From positions 431,386 to 495,385 of the forward strand of contig MPNW01000013.1 in the NCBI GenBank assembly GCA_011800805.1: a DNA stretch of 64,000 bases. Direction: 5' to 3'. Both the position numbers and the translations under genes were made by a program. Positions 42,556 to 57,200 of this stretch are shown in pieces (the stretch's first letter is position 1; every line of letters begins with the position of its first letter). This stretch comes from Hirudo medicinalis (taxonomy: Eukaryota > Annelida > Clitellata > Hirudinida > Hirudinidae). The notes under the pieces are model-generated. The model saw only the letters and a list, made by a program, of their open reading frames with translations, searched no databases and was not told the origin of the DNA.

Positions 42556-45540
42556 CAGCTACACATTTCATAAGAAATTCTAACAATCACAGTAAATTTA
42601 GTTGTGCAACAAATCTTCTGAATTTCAAGTTCTCATTGTTTGACATTTATTCAGATTTATTTCAGAACTCAACCTCAAGTCAAATACATCCATTGGGGCA
42701 AATGTGTATAAGTAAGCATTTAATTTAACATGTGGGTGCCCATTATTTTCGAAGTTTTAAAATTTCATTGTCTGACCCCCCAAATGAATTCCAATATATA
42801 AAAAAATTATTCAGGCCAAATATGAGCAGGATTGGATAATATTCAGAGATCGCTCAACGAAGTTTAGTTTCCCGAGAAAATCCAACGAAATTCAACGAAA
42901 GAACCAAGACTCGTCTAAATGTTTAATATTTTAATAAAATGTAGTTTTCAATAACTTAATAAATATAAATGTAATTACACACATAGAAACCAAGAATTTT
43001 TGATATATTTAATTAAATAATTTATAATTCCTTTTCGTAAGCCTGTAATAATTAGTACACCTCTTGGGCAGCTTACGTAGTATTTAAATAAATCTTGTTC
43101 TAGCACTGAATGTCGCCATCTCGCATTTTAAAATAAAATTAAATTATCATACGTGATAAGTGATCTTCGCATTTTCAAATGATATTTCATTCATAAATTG
43201 ATTTCGTTAGCATGCTGATGGAATTGAAAGAACTAAATTGCCACCAGGCAAGCAGGTTCTAGGTTACTTTCTAAATCTCCACAAAGTTTTGAAAGAGGTT
43301 ATTCAAAAGACTACGACCCATAATATTGACAAAATCGAAGAGTTCCCGGTTTCGAGCTGAATTCGTCAAAATTCTATAAAAAAATAAAAATAAAGGACAA
43401 CCAGGCTGCATGGTCGGAGTTGACAAAGTTCTGCTCCGACAACTAAAGAAACACAATGAGAAAATAAGTTATTGCAAAAGATACTAGGCCGATCTCAACT
43501 TGATAAAGATACCTTGCCAGATAAAGCTGTGTGGGAGAACATCAGCTGGAGGAACGCCACCAAATTGGAAGAAGTGTCGAGCTCCTGGGTTAATTTAGAG
43601 CATCATGGCTTGACTCTCTCAGTCACAGTTTAAGATGACATTGCGAGAGTCACGGAGGCCTCCTAGGTATGAACATATTTCTTGCGAAAGTTCCGGTTCT
43701 TGGCACCTCTTGCTTTAGAAGCAGTTAGGAATGATCTACAACTTCTTCAACAACTCCATACTTACCCTGACCAGGATATTGCAGCTTCAACATCGCGCAA
43801 AATTCCGATATGCTTTGCATGCTATCGAACGAAATCGGGCAACTTTACCGAATTAAAAAAAAAATCCACCTTATTACTTAATTAACCTGGGGTAAATAGT
43901 CTTGATGTTTAAATATAAATGATTATAGATGATTTTGTTTGCTTTTATAAATGAGAAACGTTTTAGTTGTTAGAAATAATTTTCTTTATGAAACCTGACA
44001 ATTGTGGATCGACTTTGGTCATGGACACTATATTCTCGCGTGAGAAAACCTTGACGGGATTGAGCGACCTCTAAATATTAACATTTTTTAATAAAACTTT
44101 GCACATAATTTTTTGTTATGAAATGGAACCATTAGAGAGGGTCGACCTAACATTAAAAAAAAATGTATTATATAAGGGCCACCCCAATGTACATTCAAAG
44201 TAATGTTATACCTCGAAATATAATATGTTTTGGTAGCCACGGGCGTACTCTGCAATAAAGAAGAAACAGTGATGGGCCAGATGAAAATTAGTCTGAATTC
44301 TCCGTGTGTTCTCTTACTCGGACGGGCATTAAATTTCAGTTTAGCGATTTCTGATAATGAGGAGATAGGATGCAATATCGTGAGGCAAAGTCAACCTCCA
44401 ATGGAAAGCCCCCAATGATAGCAGCAAATTGAGTCAGCATGTTGATGATGTTTATAACTCCATTCCTTTAATCGTCAATTCTTTTGAGACATTTGAACTG
44501 GTCCTTCATGAAACATTCATTTCATATTTAAGGATCTAATCAACTCAGAATTTCATTCAAACGTGGAATAAATATTTTGTCTTCCATCGTCCATTAGCCT
44601 GTATTTGTTATTTCGCTTTATTGGAATGTTGTGAATGTTGCGGACTAGGTCTCCTGAGTTGTTTTACGTCGATCAAATTAATACCATAAAAGTACTACAA
44701 AATAAACAAAATTACAAACCGTAGGTGATTTGAGGGGAAGAATGGACAGGAGACAGATATGAGAATTTATTGTGTGGAGTAATTTGTAAATGCAAATGAA
44801 ATGCTGGATCCTGAAAATACTGTTCTTCTGTGTGGATGGTTTCTCCATGGACTAAGCATGTCCTTTTCGACTCCATAATGGGTCTCGTGATGATGATGAC
44901 GACGACGACAATGGCGATAACGTCAGTGACGATAAAAAAAACGAAGATGATAGGGTGATAATGGTGGAAAACACGGCTCCCCAACTTTTTATCTTGGGCG
45001 ATAATCGAGATCCGACTGCGGCCAGAAAATGTTGCTAAAATTTGGTGTTAAAATTCTGGAGTGTGCATCTTTTTCTTTCTTTGCATAGTGTTCTTTGTTC
45101 TTGAAGTGGTCTTTTGTGATGGTGATGGTGACGACGATGATGATGATGATTGCCTGATAAAAGATCGCTTATTTATGCACCTGAAGGGGAGAAGGTGATA
45201 GAAAGTGAGGCCATGATATATGGACTAAAGGCCAGAATTCGTTTGCATATAGCAGTTTTTCATCAACATTCTCTCCTTCTTGCTTTCTGAGTTCGTGGTA
45301 TACATCGTCTGATTGTATCAAACATACAACCAATACTAATAAATCCAACTTGGACTGAAATATTCATTTTTGTCGGTACGCATTGCCATAGATTTTAAAC
45401 TCTCTATTCAACTGGCTTTCTGCAAATATGTTATCTTGAAAAAAATCAAACTACATCATCTTTCACCATTCAAATAAGAATATTGACTGTGACTAACATT
45501 TATATATTAGTGGCACCCTCATCAATCGTGTAACCTCTTG

Positions 45541-46376
45541 TGGATTTTTGGGTAACTTGTCGGACGAAGATATTAACTTGGGTAGATCACATTAATTTCA
45601 TTCAATTCAAAGTCTCTAAAAATTGTGGTATTTTTTCTCCGGATTCAATGACATAATAACTTCACGCATTCTTTATTATTCCCTTATCCATCCACACTTG
45701 TCCTATTGTAATATTGCTTGGGTGTCAAATTAGCCATCTCGTTTAAAATTACTTCATACCATTCAAAAAAGATCACTACATAATCTTTTCCATCTTCAAC
45801 CTTTATTTTCAACACGGCTCTTGTTTATTAGCAACAAAATTCTTAATATTTACCAACTAAATATATTTCAAATAGCTTTGTTTTTATATATAATATTCTC
45901 ATAATATGTTGACGAGTTTTTTGATGGCTACTTTAAACGTTTATGAAATTTACATTCTTACAAATTAAGTAATATCAATAACTTTCGTTCAGATCCCGCA
46001 CGTACAACTTTGAAATCATTCTCCATCAAATGCTCAGCTCCTCGGATTTATCATAATATACCGATGGAAATTAAGCTATCCACCTCAGCCTTAATATTCA
46101 AATGTCTATATAAATCACATTTACTCACCGCATAATATGGATTCACTGATCTAATTCTGCAAATACCACCACAATTTTGTTATTTTTATACTCACAAAAT
46201 TGTGAGAATATAGAATGTTATTTATGTTCTATATGGGTGGCCCAATTAGAGGGAATAGTGTTCCCTTCGGGCAGCCTTAGGGTGTCATCGGAATTTTTTT
46301 TACATACTTGAATCTTGGTTTATAATTTTCGTTTGTAAGATGACCTCAAGAAATGAATAAATGAAATGAAATGAAA
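45541..46376 (+). pseudogene. decayed LINE reverse-transcriptase C-terminus and 3' tail
   Basis: Reading across frames gives the order expected for jockey/CR1-type LINEs: a FLGV...LTWVDHI block at 45545, a HTCPIVILLG block (family HLSYCNIVWG) at 45690, a KYISNSFVFIYNIL segment near 45860, then FRSDPARTTLKSFSIKCSAP with RIYHNIPMEIK at about 45983-46075. Stops and frameshifts break every segment. The 3' end carries (ATGAA)n-like units at about 46355-46376. It is a dead 5'-truncated insertion. Confidence 0.8.
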
Positions 46377-47832
46377 CTTTCTGCTTCTAGGCCAAGTATG
46401 TTTTCAATAAGCATTCGATAAGCATTCACGTGAAAAATCAAAGCAACCACATCTACTCAACATTTCCATATCTTTTAGAAAAGTATCTCCTTAGAACGCA
46501 TTCGCATTAAATCTGATTTAAAACGATTCATCGTCTAACGAAAATTTGTTCGTCTAATTTTAACAACACATTGCAAATTCTTCAATAATAAGGACACGAC
46601 GTGGCCAATATTCAAGTAGCAACAATTCGCAATTTTTTATGAAAATATTTATAAAGTGATATTTTTAACCAAGTCTTTTGTTGTACGCATATGATAGGTA
46701 ACTTTTGTAAGTTCAAAATATATCTTGTAATAATTTATTTCCAAAAATACTTTGACCACACGGGGTGTGTGCAGATGAACGCCTGTTGTTACCATGGAGA
46801 TTTACAACATCCGTATGTGTTTATCTTGCTTCTACTCGATTCCAGTTGAAACTGATGAAATGCATGATGAGAAACATTTCTGTTTTTATCAAATTTGAAG
46901 ATATTCGTTGGAAATCAAAATGTCCTCTGAAAAGCGAGTAATTGTGGAAATAAGGCCAACGACACACATCTCATCAAAATGTTTTGACACCTCGAATGTT
47001 TGCTCAGAAAAAATTCCTATTGTTTGTTGCAACAAATCCAGATTCGAACGAACTTCTTTCCTCAGCAAGATTACGTCATCGGTCTGAAAATTCATGGAAA
47101 TATTAGCGGACAACAATTACAGGGAATACACGTCCTTCTTCGGACGAGGGTCCGTCATGGTCTGACGGTCGGTTAACTCCTGTTCTTCTTCCTGTATATT
47201 TTTCCGTCTATTTTCTTCTGCTTGATGTATTCCTTAATTCTTTTACACTTATTGCTTTAATAATTCGCCAGCTCTGTTATTTTCATAATTCCTTAAATGA
47301 CATAATTTATAATTTTAATTGTAATAGTCGTAATTATGTTATTACATAATTTGTAATAATAAACATTAGTATTAGTTTAGATAAATTCTTTCGGAAAAGG
47401 AAACTGGATTCTAAGAAGTTTGAGTTGCACTGAGTGTTGTTTCATCAGAGGCTCAACATCCTCGTGTGCTGAAACCCGTAAATAAAAGCATTTACACCGT
47501 AAACATTCAGCTTAGTCGACTAATCCGCAGCTAATCCACTCCATGAGCGATCTTCACTTTTAAACGATAAACTTCGCTGCTCATTCTCCCTCACGACTTG
47601 AGAGATATTTAGTGCCTTCTACTTTAACGTCTTCACCATCATCATACCATGCCTAAAAGCTATGAGCATCGTCATCATCATCGTCATGCTTCTTTTTATT
47701 CTTTCATCATTCCTCCCTCCGGTCGCAAGAAAAACCTCGGAGTCCCGTAAATCAATTGATGGCATCAACCCCCTTCTCTACATATGGTCCACAAAATGCA
47801 AATGAGATGCACGTTTTCAGCTATATTTGTTA

Positions 47833-47975
47833 AATTATAAATCATCTCATGAATATTAATGCAAATTGTCATCAATATCATCGAGGAATTCCTTTTATAA
47901 ATATTAATGCAGTTATAAATCGCCTCATGAATATTAATACAAATTACAATTCGTCTCATGAATATTAACACAAAT
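47833..47975 (+). repeat. 31-bp tandem repeat (CTCATGAATATTAA core)
   Basis: TTATAAATCRYCTCATGAAT followed by ATTAATRCAAA occurs about three to four times; a partial unit is interrupted at 47870-47905. Confidence 0.7.
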
Positions 47976-50334
47976 CCTCACGTGTAACCTCAAAGTGATT
48001 CATTGCGACTGGACACAGAAACATACAAGGAGACCGGTTCCCCACAGATTGAAAAGACGGTGGAAAATGTTGAGCATAATTATGTAGAATTATAAATTCT
48101 ACGTTATATAATTATAAGTTTTGAAAAGTTTCTATTACAAATTGATAATGAAAGAGAATGTTGTCAGAAAGTAACTTGATGAAACTCGGAGTTTCTTATT
48201 AATGGCGTATATCAAGTACTGGCAGTCGATACCAACAAAAACTGAGCATTGTATTTTGGGCACGTCTGTTTGCCACACTCCTGTCATTAGCAGAGAGGCG
48301 GGAAAGAAATGTGTAGGCGGGACCATGGTGCGAAAGGGTGGATGAATGAGTGCGGATGGGGAGGGTACATGCATGTTCTCATTGCTTTGAGGCTAGTGAG
48401 GATTTCAATGACTGAAGTCTTTTCTTCAATTAAAAGTGAATTTTTAATTGATCCATGCTTTTCATTCTTATATTTCACATTGATTGCTAAGAATAGGTTC
48501 AAGAAAATAAATGACATTTTCCATTTAAAGCTCCAAATTAATATTTTATATTATTCTATTGCTAAAGATGTGATTTCATAACTACAAATCCGACTTCATT
48601 GAAATAGTGATCACATAAAAACATATATCAGTTAAATAGATAATAGCATCAAATGCATGGGCAACAACAATAATCCTAATCATTGGAATAATAATATTAT
48701 TTATAATATTATTTCCATGGACCTATTAACTTTTGTTAATAGCAACCTTTTCTTGAATAGGTGGACATTTAGCTGATCCTGTTTTATGGGGGAGCAAAAA
48801 ATTCGCCCACAGAATGAGAAGGATCGGTGGTTTGAATATATTATTACGATTGGCCTACGGTATTTATTTGTAAAATTACTGTTATTAGCTTTTAAATACT
48901 AATACATGTTACATAAGTAAAAGTTATTATTAAAACTTATTGTTTATTATTCAAACTTATTGTTATAAGTGAAAATGCTATTTAGCAAAAATGACAGAAT
49001 GGTGAAATGTAGTAAATTAACTCGAATTGAAAATGGAGAAGAAATGTTTACAAAATCTGAGCGACAAGGGCAAGAAGGCAATGACGTCACGATAAATGAA
49101 AATGGAAAACATGGAATGGAGGAGCAGAGCGAAATGGAATTCAAAAAAGATGTCGGATCGAGGAAATTTTGTGCCCGTTTGATGCTTCAGCGCTGACGAT
49201 CTATGTTTCTCTGGCGGGCCATATTCTTGCTGTTATCTCGAAAACAAAGAATAAGCAATCTAGCCAGGTATGCCCAGTGGAAAACGCTGTCGGAATCTGA
49301 TTAAAAAAGATTCTTGACTGACCTCTTTAGACTTTCTCGATATATTAATTTCATCTTAACTTTCATTCCATACTCAAAAATAAGGATTGAAAGAGTTCAC
49401 AACCTTTCATAGGAGGAAAATGAGATTCCACTTTTTGTCCGAAGTGAGTTTATATTTCGCTTTTACGATCGCAGCTTTTGTAGGTTTTTGTATGTTTTAT
49501 ACGCGAGTTAACTCTTACTTTATTTTAATAGAAATTATCAATTCAGTCAGCCTTTGTTGACGGGGTTTTGTTGAGAGGGAATTGTCTCTTTCCTCTTGCG
49601 GTAATAAAAAGCTTTATTTAATTGAATCACCAGAGTGTGTGTCCGGATGAACATAAAGGACTGAAAAGTGCTGACCTGGAATGTCAAAGCAAACACGTTT
49701 CGCTCTCTACAACAGCATTGCTTGACAACTTCAGTTTCTTGTTTCTTCATCTCACAAATGAAATCTTGATTTTCAAAATATTATTGTTACGGAGTAGTTA
49801 TAGAATGGAATGATCCGACACCATGATATTAAAAGGCGTTTATAAAGAAAATTAATAACGCATTTAGACGAAACAGATTAACTGAATTAAAGCGACTTCG
49901 ATGTTTCTAAAAAGACGAGAATAATTTTCTTTCTTTTTGAAAAGTCAAAACAAATTTTGAAATGTTAGTTCAAATAGCCTGCGAGAATGAAGACTCTCAT
50001 TTCTACCACAGGACAAGAATTCGGACCTTGAGTTTGAAGCCTCTTCCATCATTTTATACTTGATTTAAACTCATCTTGGTCATATATACCGAAAATATTT
50101 ATATACTGTTTATTTTTAAGCGAAGTTTATTGATACGAAATCAACCATATTACTTGAAATTCTGAAGTATATTTTGTATCCAATAAAATGAAAAAACTGA
50201 GTTGCATTGAATTCACATCTATGGAACCAAGGTATCTGTGAACACAGTACCTCTCAACCAAAGGGCAAATATACGACACCTTAATCCTATTGAACCCCCT
50301 TTCTCCCTACCCATCCTAATAACTTTCATGTCCT

Positions 50335-50553
50335 CCATTAGGATGGCGCTCCCGCAGCAGGACTCGAACGCATACTGCATGCTGCCATCTGACTAGGAGC
50401 ACAAGGCACTTTTTCATTGTTCTAACACTTATATAGCGCCCATGCCCAAGGGCGTACCCTGGCAATGGAGGCTGGGTTGTGAACACATAACACATTACGA
50501 CATTAGACATTAGCACCACCTACAGGGATGAAACCCATTCAGCCAAACTGCAC
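50335..50553 (-). mobile_element. compound SINE: family A joined to a tRNA-like unit (family B)
   Basis: On the minus strand, TTTGGCTGAATGGGTTT (box A-like) and TGTTCACAACCC (box B-like) form a family A head, followed by the GGGCGCTATATAAG tail. Next comes a family B unit with TGCGTTCGAGTCC (good box B) between GTGCTCC and GGAGCGC ends. The same A-B pairing occurs at 60.8-61.1 kb. Confidence 0.7.
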
Positions 50554-51075
50554 ATGTTATTATTCTCTGATATTAACACATTCAGACACATCAAAATATT
50601 TTTATGAAGTGAAATTGGAATTCCCAATCAGGTCAAAGAGCCATAAATATATGTTGATAACTGTGAAGTCACAACTTCGGAAAAAATATCAATCAATAAA
50701 TATATTAGGCAGAATTTATGCAAAAAATTTCTCTCAAGTGAAATAAATTACATTGCATAATCACAACATTGTATTTGAGCGAACTGTTTGTATTAACTGA
50801 AACGTTTCAAAAGTATAAACGCAACCCATTCAAGTTAGCAACAAAAAGAAAGTCAGTTAAAAGCCAAACAGGCAGAATAAGGTTTTAAGTACAACATTGT
50901 CTTGAATGGCAAGGTAAAGTTGATCAGACTCCATTGCATTTATGCAGATTTAATGATTACCTTTGAGCATCATTCAAGGGTCGTGTGCTTAAAATTATCG
51001 AGAACTTTTTAATAGTTGATAGTTAAGCTAAGTTAATAAACAACAGAAAGTACTATTTATAAAAGAGTTTCTATG

Positions 51076-51264
51076 TCAATCGATGACTCTCACATAACTT
51101 GCTGGCACATATCCAGTCCTTTCTAGGTCTTCATTGCGAAGGTACCACCATTCCCTGTTTCCAGTAAGATCATTTGTCTCTATAAGAGTAAGTATTTCAT
51201 CTTTTGCAATACTTAGTTCAAGACTGGATCTGGCAACAAAGTCAAATAGAACCTTTACTTTCTT
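51076..51264 (-). CDS. DNMBP: Tuba terminal exon: last SH3 and stop
   Basis: KKVKVLFDFVARSSLELSIA and REWWYLRN...GYVPASYVRVID form a full SH3, then TGA at 51078-51076. This is the position of the N-WASP-binding SH3 in Tuba. Confidence 0.95.
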   Translation of the reverse strand, partial: KKVKVLFDFVARSSLELSIAKDEILTLIETNDLTGNREWWYLRNEDLERTGYVPASYVRVID

Positions 51265-54200
51265 CTGAAAAATTATAAAAGCACTTAACAAAGTATGATA
51301 ATAGTATTAAAGTCATACCTTAAATAATAAACTAAATAGAAAGATATATTGACTATATTTCAATAATTAAACAATGCCATAGTTTACAAACCTGGTTCTT
51401 TGTAAGATTTCCTAAAACATGTGAAGTTGATGACTTTGAAGCATCATCCTCACAAGAAGAAGGAAATGAAAGATTCATACGAGGCAATGTAGCAAATGAC
51501 TCTGGCTTCGAATAACATGAAGGCCTGGATGATGTTTGTCGAAATGCAAGAGTTGGTGGCCGACCAAGAAGTTGAAGGTTAGAGGTGGACCTATGAGCAG
51601 ACTGTGCAAAAAGAGCAGGCAGTTGAGACTGCAATGCAGCAACAGGAGAATTCAAAGTGGTTTTATTAGACTGAAGACTTGAATCATATGGCTCTAAATT
51701 ATCTGACAATTCAGAAATTTGAAGTGATGAAGAGATTGCACTGCACAGTGACATGTTTGAGGAAATAACGTAAGGTTCTAAATAACTTGTCAAGATGAAT
51801 CCTTTACTTGCTGAAAGGAAAGAAAGGAGTTACATTATTCACTTCACTATAATTCCTTAAAATACTGCAAAAAATATTGTTTATAAATGTATAGTAATAT
51901 CAAAATTTAATTTTATAAACAAATAGTGAAATTGTTCCAAATCAATGAACAAGTAAGACTAACATGCATCATCGATATACCATCGCTCCCTATTTCCCAT
52001 TGGGTCATTCTCCTTGAGAACTGCTACTACAGTACCTTCAGCTAGCCTTGCATCCATGGCTTGAAACCCTGCGAAGTATCTTTTGACTCTGAACAATTTT
52101 TCAGGAGGGTATTTTTGCAGCAACTTTTTAGCGACATCATGATCTTGAGCTGGATTGAAGTCAATTTTCTGCATTGAAGATATCAAAGTTTGCTAAATAA
52201 TCTTCATTATGTATATAAATTGCAACAATGATCATTTAAGCATCACAAGTGAAAAGCTCAGCAAAACAGTTCTCACAGATAGAAGTGAATCATCCATTGT
52301 GACCCTCCTAGATTTTTTAATTTCATAAGCTGCAGGGTTGAAAGTGAGGGGGATGAAACTGAAACGAGACAGAAGATCAACTGCAGCTGAGTGACCAATG
52401 TTGAATTGTTGGGCAACATTCAGCTTCGAGTCCTGGTTCACTGATGTCATTAACTTGAGCTAGATTAAATAAATATTACATCATAACCTTTCTCAACAAA
52501 ATAATCATTGAATGCCTACATTTAACAATATTTTCATTTGTGATGCCACTTCTTGATGATGCAAGTTCTTCAGTTCCAGGAATCTATTCAGAAGGAGTGT
52601 CAGAATCTCAAGGGAAAGCCTGTTCAGTCTGGGAAGCTCATCTAGAAGTTGGGAATTCAGGGCTTCATAAGTGGACCTAACTGTATCATTTGGCTCTTCT
52701 CTCAACTTGAGAATCATAAAATTACTTTATTTATGATTCATTTGATAGTGATTCATAAATTTGCTTCCTAAATAACTATTTCCTATCCTAAAATAAATAA
52801 ATATATTGACCATCTACCAAATCAATGACTTCAACATAGATAAATTTGAGAAAAGATGTTTTGCAATCTCTTCTATATACATTCTCATGCAACAAATTTG
52901 TTTCTCCACAGTCTTCATTACAACATATTTGGAATACATTATGCATAGCATCATGAATGTAGTAACATTAAATGAATTCCAATAAAGGAAGATTCTTATC
53001 TTACGCAAGTTGGCCAAATGGGTTGCATTCCTGCATAAGGCGGTAATAGCAAAAGTCGTAATGTGTCGTGTTCAAAACCCAGCCTGCACTGCCGCAAGTG
53101 CCCTCGGGAAGGAGCGCTACATCAATGGTTAACAAACCGAATTGTCTCCAAGCGCGACATTCTGTCGAATTGAATTTTCAAAATCCAGTAGCTTGTCGCG
53201 CCTTTTTTTGATGACTTTTAACGGTCCTCGAAACATTGTCAGGAGGCTGTTAAGATGTGGAACTATTTCTGTCTCTACCTTTACTTTCTGCACATTAATA
53301 TCATCAGTATATTAAGAAAAGTTTTTAACAAACACTTTCACTTCATAAATGTGTGAAAAATAAGAACAATCATTTCAAAACTAACAAAATCAACACAGAT
53401 ACTCTTTATGACTTTTTCAAAAACTTCTCTCATTAAACCAATTTCCATCTCTGCGGAATCATCAGCATAATAATTGAATACCTCTTCCACAAAATCCATT
53501 ATAGCAAACTCAGACTCCTGTTAAATAATAGAAATTTTTCAATTTGAAAGACCATCAATTAATTAAATTTTGGGAGTTTTATTTAAATTACATTTATTTA
53601 TATTTATCCGATTTTTTAAATGCACAGCTATCCCGATGGATATATCAGCACTACCACATCCAGAGTAGTAATAAAAATAGCAATAAATAAATAAAATAGA
53701 TAAAAAATAGAGATAAAATGCATGAAATAAAACAAAATAAAAAGTTTTCAAATAGAAATAAATCAGTAGGCTGAGAAATAAGTAGGTTTTTAGCTTGGAT
53801 TCGAATTGTTCTATTGATTATGTCAACCAGATGTTGGACCAGATAAGGTACCACCAAGATCATGAATGAGCCATCAACAATAAGTCTTAATCCAAATGAA
53901 GCAATAAGGTTTGAAAAGGTCTTATTCTTCAGATCATCCTGCCACTCCAGATGAATATTGATATTGCCAGCCACAAAGAACTGTGGAAGCGATCACTATT
54001 CTGCCAAAAATCTCCGAGAGTTCAACATAGAACTGCGACTGAAAAGTGCCTGTCCATAGATAACCAACAAGTTGAAGCGCTCATTGTGTCACTGGGCTTG
54101 AACAGCTAGGCATTCAAAAGTCTTTGCAGTATAGTTGACATATAGTTGAACAAGGGTTCAAAGTTGAATAGTTTCAGATGCAATAACAGCTAGGCCACCA

Positions 54201-57200
54201 AGGTTATTTTGCAAAGATTTCTGGGCCCGACATTCACGTGGGCTTGGTCAGTCAATAACTGAATAGCCCTTTCCTCTCATTGAAGGGCAACTGAGCAATC
54301 ATCATGCCAGGTCTCAAAGAGCATCGCCACTCCAATCCTGTTCGTGGAAATGATGTCCGGCAGAATGTTGGTCTTTCTTGCTATTGAGTCCACATTGAGA
54401 CAACCGAGTTTAATAACAGCATCACTATTTTCACAAGAGGTCCGGTTGGAACGGAGGATGATGGTCCTTTAACAAGGAGTCATCCACAGACAAGTCTTGG
54501 GGAGTCAGATATGCAGGTGGAATAATCTTTCTCACAGATTCTTGTGAAACCGGTTGCATCAAATCAGACAAATTCTCTGGTTATAGATAAAACAAACCTT
54601 CTTCCAAAGACAAGGAAATTTTTTTAATTTCCGAAAGTGAGGATGAAGCAGAGAAGACCGACTTTATTCATGAAAATGTTATGGTGGAATCTCACAAAAA
54701 CTATATTTTCCACAAAAGGGTCGGGGTGGAAAAAGTAGTTATAAAGCTCAAAAGTTGGAAAAGGATCTCAGCTCTCATGTGGCCAATTAATCTGTACTTG
54801 GTTCCTTTTAGTATAAATTTAAGCCTTCTCTTAATCATTTAAATTTTAATAAGTTACTCATGCTTGAAAGACTATTTAAAAATTTAAGAGCAGAATTGAT
54901 TCAAGAACATTTAAGGACTCAAATACTGGGCCCTGAGAGAAATTAAACTTTTACATGTTATTTGGGCCATTGACAAACAATTGTTGTCTTAGAGACAACA
55001 TTATAAAAGAAAAGTGGAATACATTTGTACTAAAAAATAAAACATTTTGATCATAATTACAAGCTTGTAATTACGAGAAACCTAACAACTAAGTTTAGAT
55101 AAATTTAGTAACGAAATACATTTATAAAAGAGTGACTCTTACGTAGGAACTCTTACAAGCATGCCATGAATTAAACTCCAGACCGATTTGCATTAAAATA
55201 TATACTACATGAAGGTACAAGTGAGACCCTTCAAAGAACTGTAAGGCTATAAGCAAAGGTTAAGAAGAGTTGAAAGTTTAAATCAAACAGTCTGAGCTCC
55301 ACAGAAGACTCAGAATCCAGAACTAAAATATTTTCTCAGTAAATTTTTGACTATGAAAATGGAGAATAATAGCAAATAATTTGTTGGCTTAAATGCAGAC
55401 TTTTATGGCTTTGGCAAACCTGTGAACATGTGATAAAGTTGCCGAAATCCCTGAGTAAGATCCTTACAAGATTCTCAACTGATCTAAATGTCTGCTCCTC
55501 TCTTTTGAACTCTTCATCTACAGTCTCATAAAAAATGTTTTAGAATGTTTAATCTGGTTTGTAAAACTTTACTAGAAATTAAAATTTGTGAAATTGACAA
55601 TGTATCAAATCAATTAAAATATCTGCCATTACCTTGCCAAATAAAATCTAGAAATGTGACCATAAATGTTAGATTGTTACTTGTATGCCAATCAGCATCT
55701 GACCAATCCTGGCTAATTTTTTTTTGGTGGAATGTATGCTCAACCTCTGAAGTTTGTCACTAAGTTTTTCATCTCCATCTTGCTTGTATTTTGAGACTGC
55801 AAATCAAAATTCATTCAAGGTACAACTCTAAAAATGTTGACCTATATGCTAGCTACTTCAACAATAAATTCTAAAGCTATTCACTGCATATTTGGCTAAG
55901 AGGTTTTGAAGAAGCAAATCAGGTTTCAATCATTAACAATGCAGAAGATAGGAATGCAGATATAAATAAATGCATCAATCATGTTTGATCTTATGATAAT
56001 TTGTGATTACATGAATAAGGACAAACCAAGATCTTGTTTTCTTTTGAATTCATTGATATAAGAAGCTATGTTGGCCATGCACTGCATTGCTAAAGTTATG
56101 TCCTCTTTTCCTGGCACAGTGCTGTCTGTACACTGAATAATTGAATGTAAAATTTAGTGTCTAATTTACATCACAATATGATAAATAACAATGCTGGAGT
56201 ATTAATCTGACATTAGCCTACAAAAATTCATGGTGAATATGATTCATAATGCAAATAAGAACTTTAACGTCATTATTGGAATGTTTGAATAATTGATAAC
56301 CTTGTCAAGTTCACTCAGCAACAGTGGATATTTCAATATCCTTTGCACAGGCTTAATTAGTATAGATGCTAGATCAAAAACAATAATGTTCTCCTTCATT
56401 GAATCAATCATCTTCCTGAAGAAGGCTTGTATGTCCTTGTTTCCTTCATACTTTCAAATTGCAATCAGTTAAATGTAAAATAAAGAAAAATACATAGCAT
56501 AATCATTGCTATCTATCCATTTAGTTCAGCATGACATTGCAGTGGGTCTTAAAAGTCATACTGTAAATCATTTAATTAAACTTTGGTCGACTTCACATGG
56601 TTGAACATTAAGTAAGACAATTAAGCAATTCTAAGATTAAAATTATCAACCAACTTTTTCTAGGAGAGCAAGCACATTTTCATGATTTCTACAGTAAGGA
56701 GCATAAACTATTTTGAAGTCACTTTCCATTCTGAGGAAGCATTGACCTGGAAATACATTCAGTGAGTCTTCTTAACATTTCTAATAAACTTAGAGCAACT
56801 AACCTATGTTCCCAATTTGCATGAATGCAGTATGTGCACATTCTTTAAAAGATTCTAGGAGTGTGCATGACAACCTAATAACATCATCAATGTTCCCGAA
56901 GAGATTGTCTAGGTCAACATTACTCGGGCAATGTCCTGCTTTGCTGCCCTCCTTGAAGGTCTCTCTGCAAAGTTCCAAGCTTTTCAAATAATCAGACTCA
57001 GTCTTGATGAGTTCTTCCAAAACTTTATCTTTCTTCTCCATTTTCCCAGGTTCAGGTGGAGTCAATGGAAGAGGTGATTTTGTTGCTGATGCAGAAGGTG
57101 GCTTTTTGGTTAAGGGAGGTTTTCTATAATGACCAGGATTCAAATATGAAAATCCTTTGTTAAAATGTTTTGATGGAGGAGGAGGAACTGTGGTAGATTT

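Larger units (their letters stand above)
20676..51075. other. 30-kb intergenic region without a recognised gene
   Basis: Both strands were read for conserved domains; only repeats, one LINE fragment and low-confidence exon-like islands were found. Unannotated stretches within it (for example 21.0-22.9, 23.2-24.8, 30.2-32.3, 35.0-36.5, 36.9-39.2, 42.8-45.2 and 48.0-50.3 kb) are A+T-rich sequence in which I see nothing identifiable. Confidence 0.6.

Noticed and set aside
43200..43890. Possible decayed mobile element with short ORFs
   Set aside because: Peptides such as NQAAWSELTKF and the 67-codon ORF match no family I can name; there is no repeat border.
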